From Orientallactaga sibirica (Eukaryota > Chordata > Mammalia > Rodentia > Dipodidae), in the NCBI GenBank assembly GCA_036365145.1, contig JAEOAD010001365.1, positions 3,369,001 through 3,433,000 on the forward strand: a stretch of 64,000 bases of DNA. Reading direction: 5' to 3'. A program made the translations under genes and the position numbers. Every line of letters begins with the position of its first letter. The first letter of the stretch is position 1. Under the pieces are notes generated by a model. That model was not told the DNA's origin and ran no database searches. It saw only the letters and a list, made by a program, of their open reading frames with translations. Below are positions 21,177-29,791 of this stretch, in pieces.

Positions 21177-21181
21177 CACCT

Positions 21182-21256
21182 ATAATCCCAACACTTGGGA
21201 GGCAGAGGCAAAAGATCACGGGTTCAAGGAAGACCCAGCCAGAGAGAGAGAGAACA
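21182..21256 (+). mobile_element. B1 SINE, 3' part split by LTR element
   Basis: 'ataatcccaacacttgggag' to a purine run. Second half of the B1 begun at 19219. Confidence 0.8.
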
Positions 21257-22190
21257 TGCACTCAGAGGCTGCTGCTCTATCTGTCTGGCATTCTTGTTTG
21301 GAGAAGGATTTTGTGGTGTTGGGTTTTGAGACTCCAAGCAAGGCACATTCTGCAAAGGTTTGATTTCATTTGAGTTGCTTCTTTTAACCCTTGGCAATGG
21401 TTTTGAAGAGAAGAAGCCCACGAAGACAGTGTGAGGATTTTGTAAACAACCGAGGCTGATTTATCAAAAGAGCACTTTTTATAGCCAAATGATCTCTGTC
21501 AAACTTCTCTCTCTATTCCGGGTGGGCGTTGGAGAATGTGCCTGGTCTGGTCCTCACATCCGGAAAGTTACAATGACGCTTCCTTCTCTGTTTTAATATA
21601 TTTCACCTCGCCGAGGCAGACAGATCAGAAGCTCACAGGGAAAACCGATGCCCTTTCCCGCAGCTAAATTAACCAGAATCACGTGAAAACAATCTAAGCC
21701 TTGTAGGAACGGGGAGCCATTAAAATGTGCCCTGAGCGATGGACTGCACCCAATCTCGCAGCCTGGCTCGCTCAGCGGCAACAGAGAAGAGGCAGCTCCC
21801 TGGGATGGAGAGAGCCTTGTTGGAGTGCCACAATTAAAATCAGCCACTCTGCCAAAAAAATAAAAGGGAGGAGGGAAGAAGGAGAACATCAAAGACAGAT
21901 TGAAATGTGTAGTTAGTAATAAGAGTGGTCTCCTCTTGAACCACAGCCTGCAGCGATTCACGGCCCCCTTGTTAATGAGAAATTTTGACCTCTGGTTTGT
22001 AAGTTAAACTTGTAATCCCAGCTAATGAAGTAAATCACTTCCAACTCGAGTCTGTTGTTCCTTCTCCGCTTTGCACACTGGGTCTGAGAGGAAGGATCAG
22101 GCTCACATGCAAACTGAGGGGAGACAGGATTATTGTGGGGCTGCACAGGTTTTTGCGTGCTGAGAGAATGCTGCTGGTGATGATATATAT
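21257..22190. other. SINE-free island, candidate conserved enhancer
   Basis: About 930 bp with no mobile element. It contains a perfect forkhead word 'tgtaaaca' (21443), 'gctaaattaaccagaatcac' (21663), 'gccattaaaatgtgcc' (21717), 'ccttgttaatgagaaatttt' (21968) and 'agctaatgaagtaaatcact' (22020). Many AT-rich homeodomain-type words sit in moderately GC sequence with retained CpGs. Open frames of up to 122 codons here (minus, 21593-21961) have no recognisable product. Confidence 0.4.
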
Positions 22191-22192
22191 AT

Positions 22193-22410
22193 ATTTTTTT
22201 TTTCCAGTGCTGGCGCTTGAACCCAGGGCCTTACTGACACCAGGCAAACACTCTACTGCTAAATAACAACCCCAGCCTGTTTTAATTTTTATTTTGAGAC
22301 ATGGTCTTAACTGTATATATGGCTCAGGCTGTCTTTGTACTCGTGATCCTCCTGTTTCAGCCTCCTAAGTAGCTGGAATTATAGGTGTGTGTGCCACCAT
22401 GCTGGGCTTC
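22193..22410 (-). mobile_element. B4-type SINE
   Basis: Reverse ID half 'caaacactctactgctaaat', then the reverse B1-like half ending 'gtgccaccatgctgggct'. Diverged. Confidence 0.75.
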
Positions 22411-22690
22411 CTATTGGGTAATTCTAAAGGCATGCATAAATTAACTTACCATAACCTGTATATTGGTAAGAGAAAGCCTGTTAGTTGAATGCTACTCTAT
22501 ATGCAAATAAGCAAGGGACCCTACCCAACATATTTCTTCATTTCTTTTGCAAATAGAAAAGCATCTTGCACAGCTCCATGTGAACAATTAGATATCTATT
22601 CCAGGGCTTTGGATATGGTGGAAGTCAAATGTGAGGAAAAGACAATCTGGGCATTGTGGGGCTTGGAGCGAGGAAGGCCAATTAACAAAT
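22411..22690. other. Unique AT-rich sequence
   Basis: No repeat or gene signal recognised. Confidence 0.4.
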
Positions 22691-22696
22691 TCAAGT

Positions 22697-23005
22697 CCAG
22701 GAGCTTGGGGGTGACTCAGAGGTTAAAGATACTTGCTTGCAAAGCCTACTGTCCTGAGTTCAATACTCCCCAGCACCCACATAAAGCTGGACAGATACAA
22801 AGTGGCACATGTGTCTGGAATCCCAATGTACCTACGACAATGGAAGGTAGAGCCCGGAGAATACAAAGCTCGCCAAACAGCTAGTCTGGCATTTGTTTAC
22901 AGCCATGAGAGGTCCTGTCTCAAAGAAAGTGGAAGTCCTCTGAACTCCACACATGTACTATGGTGCACATCCATGCATGCATACATACACACACAGGCCC
23001 ACACA
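22697..23005 (+). mobile_element. Composite/DIP-like SINE, old
   Basis: 'gggggtgactcagaggttaa' head, 'gagttcaatactccccagca' B box, 'tggtgcacatccatgcatgc' and CA-rich tail. Confidence 0.6.
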
Positions 23006-23007
23006 AA

Positions 23008-23090
23008 GAAGCAAAAAGAAGAAGAAAAAGAAGAAGGAGAAAGAAAAGAGGAAGACAGAGAGAAGAGAAATGAAAATAGAGAAAAAAAAT
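23008..23090 (+). repeat. Purine-rich (GAA)n/(GA)n tract
   Basis: Simple-sequence purine tail between two SINEs. Long frames on either strand here are artefacts of this composition. Confidence 0.85.
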
Positions 23091-23230
23091 TCAAGTGGTG
23101 GTGCATGTCTGTAATCCCAGAACTCAGGAGGCTGAAGCAGAAGGACCAAGAGTTTGAAGTCAGCCTGGGCTACACAGTGAGACCTTATCAAAAGAAAAAG
23201 AAAGAAGAGAGAAAAAAGAAAAAGAAAGGA
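23091..23230 (+). mobile_element. B1-like SINE, old
   Basis: 'gtggtggtgcatgtctgtaa' to 'gagaccttatca', A-rich (AAAGAA) tail. Confidence 0.72.
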
Positions 23231-23937
23231 GTTTGAGTTCAAGAAAGGCACTGTGGAGGGACCTGTGAGCTGACTTCCAGCTTTATTGAGAATTGGGAAG
23301 AAGAAAAAGAAGAACCATTGTAAGAAACTGGATACAGCTGGGATGCCGCGGGGCTCTTTTCTTACAGTGACAGACTGTAGCTTCGAGACACGGTCTAAAA
23401 ACATTACCCTATTTTAGTCGTGTGAGGGCAAAAGGAGGGTATCTGGCTATTGTTTTGTCTAAAAGGGATTTCATCAAGATAGTTGTTGACATTGTGTGTA
23501 ATATTCAGAGAGACCTATTTTTGTTTGACTCAATGACAGATCACATTCTCTTTCTCCCCGCGAGTCTAAATTCTCTCAATATTTTCCAGATCACTGTGTA
23601 AATTTTCTTCGCCTCTGATTTGGGTGTTGATATCATTTCATTTTCTGCCCGCAGACAATGGAGCTAAGCTTTGTGGTACTGTCCTGGGGCTAGTTGCCTG
23701 TGGAACTTGCTCTAGGAAGTGAATCTTCTGGCGTTGGAGAGAACATTTCCCTTGTCCACAGCGGGGACTGTTTTTTGAGAATGTAGGGCCCCAGGCTGTA
23801 CCCTGGGCCAACTTCAAAGGTAGTGCGGCAGTGGCAGCCCCTGGACCCTGCTGGCACGATGAGCACTTAGTGGGTGAGGAATGATGTGTTGACCCCCCTC
23901 AGCCATCCAAGTCTTTGTGACAACATTAAGGCTCTTA
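23231..23937. other. SINE-free island, candidate conserved non-coding sequence
   Basis: About 700 bp without repeats. The AT-rich core 23455-23680 has words such as 'gacattgtgtgtaatattca' and 'tttgactcaatgacagatca'; the latter includes an AP-1-like TGACTCA. No coding frame. Conservation is not tested. Confidence 0.33.
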
Positions 23938-24150
23938 CTTAGAAAGCCATCCCAGCTACTTGGGAGGCACAGGCAGGCAGGAGGATCACAAGTTCAAGGG
24001 AAACCTGGACAATTTAGTGAGTTCTTGTTTCAAAATTTAAAATAAATAAATCAAAACTACAGAAAGAGCTCTCAGTAGTGATGTGTTTGCCTAGCATTTG
24101 GAAGGCTCTGGTTCAATCTACAGTATTGCCCCACCCCACCCCAAAAAAGA
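23938..24150 (+). mobile_element. B4-type SINE (B1 half then ID half)
   Basis: 'cccagctacttgggaggcac', then the ID-like 'gtgtttgcctagcatttgga' with 'ggttcaatctacag'. Confidence 0.65.
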
Positions 24151-24237
24151 GGCAATGCTGATCTTTTCCCCTCACTTATAGGCGATATATCCTATCTATA
24201 CCTCTCTTATAACTAGGTGTGCACCACGTGAAAGCTT

Positions 24238-24425
24238 TCAGGGGAGATGGCGCAGTAGCTAAAGTTCTTGCCGCATAAACATGAAAGTCCGAGTTCAGAT
24301 ACCCAGTACCCATCTAAATGCCAGGCATGCCTGTAATTCCAGCACTGGGAAGGTTGAGGTAGGAGGATTGCTATGAGTTAGGCCACCCTGCAGCTACAGA
24401 GTGAATTCCAGGTTAGCCTTACCTC
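24238..24425 (+). mobile_element. Composite SINE, truncated
   Basis: Head 'ggggagatggcgcagtagct', then B1-like 'gcctgtaattccagcactgg' to 'gtgaattccaggttagcc'. Confidence 0.6.
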
Positions 24426-24435
24426 CAAACAAACA

Positions 24436-24555
24436 AGTACCCACATAAGCCAGATGCACAAGGTGACACATGCATCTGGACTTCGTTTGCAGTGGCTGGA
24501 GGCCCTGGTGTACCCATTCTCTCTCTGTATCTGCTTCTTCCTCCCACCCCACCCC
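24436..24555 (+). mobile_element. DIP SINE, 5'-truncated
   Basis: Begins at 'agtacccacataagccagat', lacking the tRNA-like head, and ends with a pyrimidine tract. It faces the next DIP tail to tail. Confidence 0.75.
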
Positions 24556-24559
24556 GCCC

Positions 24560-24780
24560 TGCTTTTTAAAAAATTTATTTATTTGAGAGAGAGCGAGATA
24601 CAGAAATAACCAGGTAGAGAGAGAGAGAATGGGTGTGCCAGGGCCTCCAGCCACTGCAAATGAACCCTAGACACATGTGCCCCCTTGTGCATCTGGCTTA
24701 AGTGGGTCCTGGGGAGTGGAACCTGGGTCCTTTGGCTTTGCAGGCAAGTGCCTTAACTGCTAAGCCATCCCCCCAGCCCT
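24560..24780 (-). mobile_element. DIP SINE
   Basis: T-rich left tail, head complement 'agccatccccccagccct' at right. Forms an inverted pair with the preceding copy. Confidence 0.9.
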
Positions 24781-25350
24781 GTATTTTTGTTGTTGTTGTT
24801 TGTTTTTTTGTAAATAAAGGTGGAGAATGAAAGGCACCTATGTGTAGTCTCCTTGTGTTTCTCTGGTTTTTCACTAGACAAGGCAAAGCATTTCAGCATT
24901 TGCCCTGTTTGTGTGACCCTGCAGAGAGCTCTGAGTGACCCCCCTGGGGGCAGGAAAAGTCACTGACCAGTGTCTGAAATCCAAGGACGTCTGGAGCCTG
25001 AGGCTGGGCTTTTAGATCTACTATAAACAACAGTGCATTATACATAAAGTGATTTGAATCATCTCATCTTTCCTCTAAATTTGAGCATGGACAAGATGTG
25101 AATGTCATCAACAAGTGGACGAGCAGCCCCGGCCGTGGCCCAAGCCCCAGCCAATCTGTTCTGGGATTTCACACCTGGAATGGAGACGTCTGCTGAGAGG
25201 GACCCGGGAACATGGTCCTGGTTTATTAGCTGCACTGGCTTTTCTCTTTGTTTCTATTCATTTAATTCAAAGCGAAACAACTCAGCATGCAAAACTAAAA
25301 TTAGCCAGGAAAAAAAAAAGGTGTAAGTGAATAAACAGGCAGATCCATTA
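24781..25350. other. SINE-free unique sequence, possible regulatory island
   Basis: Contains AT-rich 'cagtgcattatacataaagt' (25031) and 'tttgtttctattcatttaat' (25248) around a GC-rich segment. No gene recognised. Confidence 0.3.
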
Positions 25351-25600
25351 GAGTGGATGGGTTCTTGGATCCCTTGCCACTCCTCAGACAGCGGCCTATT
25401 AAAACTGGTAATGTCCGCTGCCAGCAATGCCCCCGGCAAAGAAAGCAGGCCGAGGCAGGCCTATTTCACATGCATCAGACACAAGAATTAAATAGACCAA
25501 TGTTCCCTAAAAGACTGAAGTACATCTCTTTCTGACATTCATCTCAGGCAAAAATTCATTGATCTCAGTATGTCCCTTGGCAATTATAAAATATTAAATC
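25351..25600 (+). repeat. Duplicated non-SINE segment, copy A
   Basis: Matches 27512-27720 in the same order: 'cctattaaaactggtaatg' pairs with 'ctattaaaattggtaatg', 'catcagacacaagaatta' with 'caccagacacaagaactg', and 'gactgaagtacat' with 'gacggaagtacat'. By eye about 75% identical over about 180 bp. I do not recognise it as any known repeat. Confidence 0.75.
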
Positions 25601-26317
25601 CAAGTCACACTTTTCTAGTTGGCTTAATTTTTTCTCTTTTCACAGCTTTCTATTTGATCAATTTTAACAAGTTAGAAATAGCATCTAATAATAAAAAAAA
25701 AAGTACTTGGCTTAAAAGTTTGTTCTTTTGACATTCTCTCCTTTTTTATTTTGTTGTGGGTTTGCATTAACTTTGTGTTCCGTAAAATGACTCCGGCGCT
25801 ATTTCAACACCCAGAAAGAACTAGGTAAACCATAAACCAGAAGGTTCTTTATTGAGAACAATATTCATTAGGAGGCATCAGCCTGATTTTAAAGATTTTC
25901 TTTTTTAGCACATATTCAAACAGCCTCCATATTGTTTTGTAGTCATTAATGTTCCCTGATTCCAAAATTACCATGTGGTTCAATCCAGGCATATCTAGTA
26001 GGGCTAGAGAGGTTTGTGTGGGCTCCACTGAGATTTGGGGAAAAAAATATATATATGTTGCTTTTCCCATTTTTATGCATATGTAATTTTTTAGCTTTTG
26101 ATGTTTGTTAATACAGAACATAAGTGCTAGCATAGACATAGATAATAAAAATGCAGAATTTGGGGAACCTATTTTCATTGGAATATCAATATAGGAATTG
26201 TCTGGGGAAAACATTATAACTTTTTAGTTTTCCTTGACATAAATTATAAGAATATTACCTCCCAAATTTACAAATCCAATTTATAATGGGGATTCACTTA
26301 TATAAAATAGTTTATCT
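25601..26317. other. AT-rich unique sequence; possible 3' UTR of a minus-strand transcript
   Basis: No SINE from 25601 to 26317. On the minus strand an open frame of 121 codons (26214-25849) runs to a TAA that overlaps an AATAAA. Its composition looks AT-driven and I recognise no protein. It is more economically read as 3' UTR below the candidate exon at 26931-27064. Confidence 0.3.
25848..25853 (-). terminator. Candidate poly(A) signal (AATAAA)
   Basis: Plus-strand TTTATT gives AATAAA on the minus strand in 'TCTCAATAAAGAACC'. Downstream on that strand come U/GU-rich words 'TTCTGGTTTATGGTTTACC' and 'TTCTTTCTGGGTGTTG' at the usual 20-50 bases. It is not part of any recognised retroelement. 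AATAAA alone is common in AT-rich DNA. Confidence 0.35.
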
Positions 26318-26400
26318 TTTTATGTATGGTACTGGGGATTGAGTGGGCACTGTGCATGCTAGTTAAATACTCTACCATTAAGCTATATCTGCAGCCCATG
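26318..26400 (-). mobile_element. ID-type SINE half
   Basis: 'atggtactggggattgagtg', 'actctaccattaagctatat', then 'ctgcagccca'. Diverged, without a B1 half. Confidence 0.65.
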
Positions 26401-26475
26401 AAAGAATGCATATTTTGTAAAATAAATGTCTACTAATTATCTGCTAGGTATTAATTAGTTAAATTCTTTAATTTT

Positions 26476-26699
26476 AAAAAATTTTTATTTATTTATTTGC
26501 AAGCAGAGAGAGAGAGAGAAGAAAGGCCAACAGAGAAAGAGAGAACGGGCACACCAGGGCCTCTAGCCATTGCAAACAAACTCCAGATACATGTGCCCTT
26601 CGTGCATCTGGCTTACGTGGGTCCTGGAGAATCGAACTGGGATCCTTTGGCTTCGCAGGCAAATGCCTTAACTGCTAAGCCATTTCTCCAGCCCTCCTT
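26476..26699 (-). mobile_element. DIP SINE, first of an inverted pair
   Basis: Flanked left by 'ttaaattctttaattt' (26459-26474) and right by 'ttaaattctttattta' (26702-26717). Confidence 0.92.
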
Positions 26700-26717
26700 T
26701 ATTAAATTCTTTATTTA

Positions 26718-26917
26718 GGGCTGGAGAGGTTGTTCAGTGGTTAAGGCACTTGCCTGCAAAGCCTAACGACCCAAGTTCAATTTCCCAGTACCCACAAAGT
26801 CAGCTGCACAAATGGGTGCACGTGTCTAGCATTCATTGGCAGCAGCTAGAGGCCCTGGCATGCTCATTCTCTCTCTCTCTCTCTCTTTTCTATTTCTCTG
26901 CTTGCAAATAAATATTT
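26718..26917 (+). mobile_element. DIP SINE, second of an inverted pair
   Basis: Inserted at the same target as its neighbour but in the opposite direction. Its right flank 'ttaaattcttcattta' (26918-26933) is the third copy of the target. Confidence 0.92.
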
Positions 26918-26930
26918 TTAAATTCTTCAT

Positions 26931-27064
26931 TTATGTTTCCTGTAACTCTTCACAAATCTGTGGGGTCATAGTTTCAGACAAGGCATCCAAGAGGTCCAGG
27001 ACCTTCAGCAAGTCCTCTTCCCAGTCCATTTGGCCAGTTCTTTGGGGGATTTGCCCAGCAGGCT
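26931..27064 (-). CDS. Candidate terminal coding exon of an unrecognised gene
   Basis: What is seen: reading the minus strand, 'CCCTGACC' gives a branch-point match CTGAC 26 bases before an AG, followed by an unbroken pyrimidine-rich tract (cttttctctcaccattttttatcag). After that AG there are 44 open codons ending in TAA. The peptide includes QIPQRTGQMDWEEDLLKVLD and then LLDALSETMTPQICEELQET. It is acidic, leucine-rich, probably helical, and not low-complexity or SINE-derived. No donor follows, so it would be a last exon, with a 3' UTR interrupted by the two DIP SINEs and ending at the AATAAA at 25853-25848. What is not seen: any recognised family, upstream exons or a start. Alternatives are a decayed exon, a lncRNA exon or chance. 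Low confidence, but the best gene-like signal in the window. Confidence 0.3.
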
Positions 27065-27106
27065 CTGATAAAAAATGGTGAGAGAAAAGGTCAGGGTCAA
27101 GGTGGA

Positions 27107-27262
27107 AGGGAGCTGTGGTGATACAGGCTATAGTCTCAGTTACCCGGGAAGCTGAGGTACAAGGATAGAAAGTTCCAGAAAAGTCTGGGCTATACACAGC
27201 AGTGCCAGGCTACCCTGGCTTGCATCTCTAGATCCTGTCTCAACAAAATAAAACAAATAAGC
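27107..27262 (+). mobile_element. B1-like SINE, old
   Basis: 'tatagtctcagttacccggg', 'aaaagtctgggctatacaca', (AAAAC) tail. Lies in the putative intron just before the candidate acceptor. Confidence 0.65.
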
Positions 27263-27263
27263 A

Positions 27264-27500
27264 GGGCTGGAGAGATGGCTTAGTGGTTAAGGCGCTTGCC
27301 TGCGAAGCCTAAGGATGCGCATTCTACTCTCCAGATCCCACCTTAACCAGACGCACATAAGTAAGTGCAAGGTCACACATGCCCACTAGGTGGCTCAAGC
27401 ATCTGGAGTTCAATTACAGTGGCTGAGGCCCTGGTGTGCCAATTCTCTCTCTCCATCTCTTTCTCTCTTTTGCTTTCTCTTAAAAAAAAAAAAAAAGCAA
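27264..27500 (+). mobile_element. DIP SINE, long variant
   Basis: Extra internal segment 'aagtgcaaggtcacacatgc' plus 'ccactaggtggctcaagcat'. A15 tail. Confidence 0.88.
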
Positions 27501-27511
27501 AAAAAGAGTGG

Positions 27512-27720
27512 GACCTGGGAAGAATGGACCCCCTGCCCCATCCCAGACAGTAGTCTATTAAAATTGGTAATGACGGCTGCCACACCCAAGAAAGAAGGCT
27601 GAGGCTCGTGCACCAGACACAAGAACTGATCAGTGTTCCTTAGAAGACGGAAGTACATACATCCCTTCTGACGGTCATCTTAGGTAAAGGTTTTCCTATG
27701 GGAACTATAGAATTCCAGAC
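27512..27720 (+). repeat. Duplicated non-SINE segment, copy B
   Basis: Partner of 25351-25600, beginning just after a DIP tail. Weak similarity may continue through 'gggaactatagaattcc', against 'tggcaattataaaat' in copy A. Confidence 0.75.
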
Positions 27721-28507
27721 AACCTGGACCACAGGGCCAAGGTTAAGAAGCAGTGTTTTGTTCCGTGGCTCTCCTTCCCAGTGCTGCAAGACAGCCAGGG
27801 CGGAACAGGGCCTTTCTTGGAAATTATGTTCAGGTTGATGGACCTTGCTCTTCATCTGAGACCTGCCCTGAGATGGGGCCACATGCGTGATGGCGCTGCA
27901 TAAGCACAGTGGTTGTTCCGAGTGGCCAATTATACACACTTCAAAGAGAATTCCGAATACAGCTGGGGAGGCTCTCAGCCAGAGGGTTTGGGGCTCCTAA
28001 TAGGCCTTACCTGAACTTCTCTAGGAGCCTCAGGTACAGCGTTTGCTCCGTGGCGCCGTCGTTCTCCTGCCCCAGTTCTTTTAGGCGCTCACATCTTCCT
28101 CCGCCGCTGCATCTGCACTTACCAAGAACTGTGCTTTCCCTCCTGCGGGGAAAGAGTTTGACCCCTGGCGGAGATGATTAGTGTTCTTGGGACCCAAACT
28201 GCGCCTTCAGCTATGGGTCATCGACCTCTAGGACTCCGAGGCCAAGGCAGCAGTGTGCACACTTATGGTGGACTCACCCACCCCTGGGCCTCCCACACTG
28301 GTGTCCCCTTTCTGAGCCACCAGCTCTCTTAAGGTCTGCCACCCCCACCCCCCACTGTGCCTGTTGGGAGCTCTTCTGTCACTCCAGAGCCTAGGACAAA
28401 GCTTGATGTGAAAGAGGTATGCTGGAGGGATCTGTTGAGCAGAAGGTGGGTGAGTCGCTTGGAGGAAAGAAAGGAGGGAGAGAGGAAGGGATATAGGTGG
28501 ATAGACA
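27721..28507. other. Unique sequence, part GC-rich
   Basis: No repeats recognised. A modest CpG-containing stretch lies at 28045-28175. Open frames are not recognisable. Confidence 0.4.
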
Positions 28508-28705
28508 GGGCTGGGGAGATGCCTCAGTGGCTAAAGCCATTTGTTTATAGGTTCCGTTCCCCAGTACCCATGTAAAGCCAGATGCACAAAGTGATGCACG
28601 CATCTAGAGTTCATTTGCAATGGCTAGAGGTTCTGGTGCGCCCGTTTCTATATCTGCCTCTCTTTCTCTGTTTCTCTCTAATAAATGAAAAAAAAAAAAA
28701 AAGAA
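28508..28705 (+). mobile_element. DIP SINE
   Basis: 'ggctggggagatgcctcagt' to 'ctctctaataaatg' and A-tail. A deletion removes part of the tRNA-like region ('tttgtttataggttccgttc'). Confidence 0.85.
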
Positions 28706-28798
28706 TGACCTACGGGAGGAGGTACCCCAGGTTGTCCTCGGGCCTCCACAAACACATGTGTGCACTTGTATGAGCACAGAGAGAGAGAGAGAGAGAGG
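28706..28798 (+). mobile_element. Composite SINE 3' fragment
   Basis: 'ccaggttgtcctcgggcctc' and 'cacaaacacatgtgtgca' followed by (GA)n at 28780-28797, the 3' part of the composite family. Confidence 0.5.
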
Positions 28799-28877
28799 AA
28801 AAGATGAAAATGAAAGATCTTTGCAAGCCTTAAAATGCACAAAACATAAAAATTCGATGTTCATGGATACATTTTTT

Positions 28878-29085
28878 TTTCTTGAACTGGGGATTGAACT
28901 AGGCCTTGTGGGCTGGAGAGATGGCCCAGCTGTTAAAAGCTCTGGCTTGTAAATCCTGACAGACCAGGTTCGATTCCCCAGTACCTACATAAAGCCAGAT
29001 GCACAAAGTGGCTCATGTGTCTGAAGTTCATTTGCAGTGAAAAGAGGCCCTGGGATGCCCATACTCTCCCCCTCCCCATGTCAAA

Positions 29086-29116
<31 letters not shown>

Positions 29117-29362
29117 AAATATTTTAAAAGTAAACTAGGCCTTGAACCAGAGCCTTTATCTAGGCAAACACTCTACCACTGAACTACATCCCTAGCGTTG
29201 ATTTAATTATTTTTCACTATTGATTTTAGTCAGAGTCTCTCTTAAGTTTTCCAGGATAGTCTTGAACTTACTTTGTAGTCCAGGCCGGCCTTGAACTTTC
29301 ATTCCTCCTGCCTCAGGCCTTCCATGCAACTGGGATGGCAGGCCTGTGTCACTAGGCCAGGT
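28878..29362 (-). mobile_element. B4-type SINE interrupted by a DIP
   Basis: Reverse ID half begins 'cttgaactggggattgaact' (28881), is broken by the DIP at 28909-29132, resumes 'aaccagagcctttatctagg', then the reverse B1-like half to 'gtcactaggccaggt'. Confidence 0.8.
28909..29132 (+). mobile_element. DIP SINE with target duplication
   Basis: Flanked by 'aactaggccttg' at 28897-28908 and 29133-29144 (perfect, 12 bp). Tail (AAAT)n of about 40 bp. Confidence 0.94.
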
Positions 29363-29378
29363 TCACACTCCAATTTCG

Positions 29379-29426
29379 AGGCTTTGCGGGCAAGTGCCTT
29401 AACCACTAAGCCATCTCTCCAGCCCC
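29379..29426 (-). mobile_element. DIP SINE head fragment
   Basis: Only 48 bp, 'ggctttgcgggcaagtgcct' to 'agccatctctccagcccc'. The rest of the element is absent. Confidence 0.75.
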
Positions 29427-29744
29427 TACACACACACTCATTTTAACCCTGAGTCCTAAACTATACATCTAGAGTAATTTTCCACCTCGGCTGGTGGAGC
29501 TGGGATGACTTTCATTTCCCAAAATCTGAACCTGTGTTCCACGTGGAGAACAAAGGGGACCTCACTGAGCTCAGGGGGGCATGAACTTTTGCACAGGCTG
29601 TGGAAGTTGCAGTCTGTCCTTCCATGTCCACTGTTCAGGTCTTACTGTTCAGTGTTCTTATTTATTATATTGGGAAACTTGATCTGCTTTTGTGACTGTT
29701 GTGTCCAAAGGCCTGCAAAATACAGCTGTGGCTGGTGACTATGA

Positions 29745-29755
29745 TGGTGTGGTGT

Positions 29756-29789
<34 letters not shown>
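29745..29789 (+). repeat. (TG)n microsatellite
   Basis: About 20 units with a GGTGTGG leader. Confidence 0.97.

Positions 29790-29791
<2 letters not shown>

Noticed and set aside
22733..23236. 167-codon plus-strand and 148-codon minus-strand frames
   Set aside because: Both run through SINE and (GAA)n sequence. Lys/Glu or Phe/Ser runs are microsatellite translation.
24694..24780. tRNA genes at the many 'gctggagagatggct' heads
   Set aside because: These are tRNA-derived SINE heads. They cannot fold as a complete tRNA and are followed by SINE bodies and A-tails.
25849..26214. 121-codon minus-strand frame as a small protein
   Set aside because: AT-rich with an internal (AT)n segment, no recognised family, and better explained as possible 3' UTR. 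Only the poly(A) signal and upstream exon are kept as candidates.
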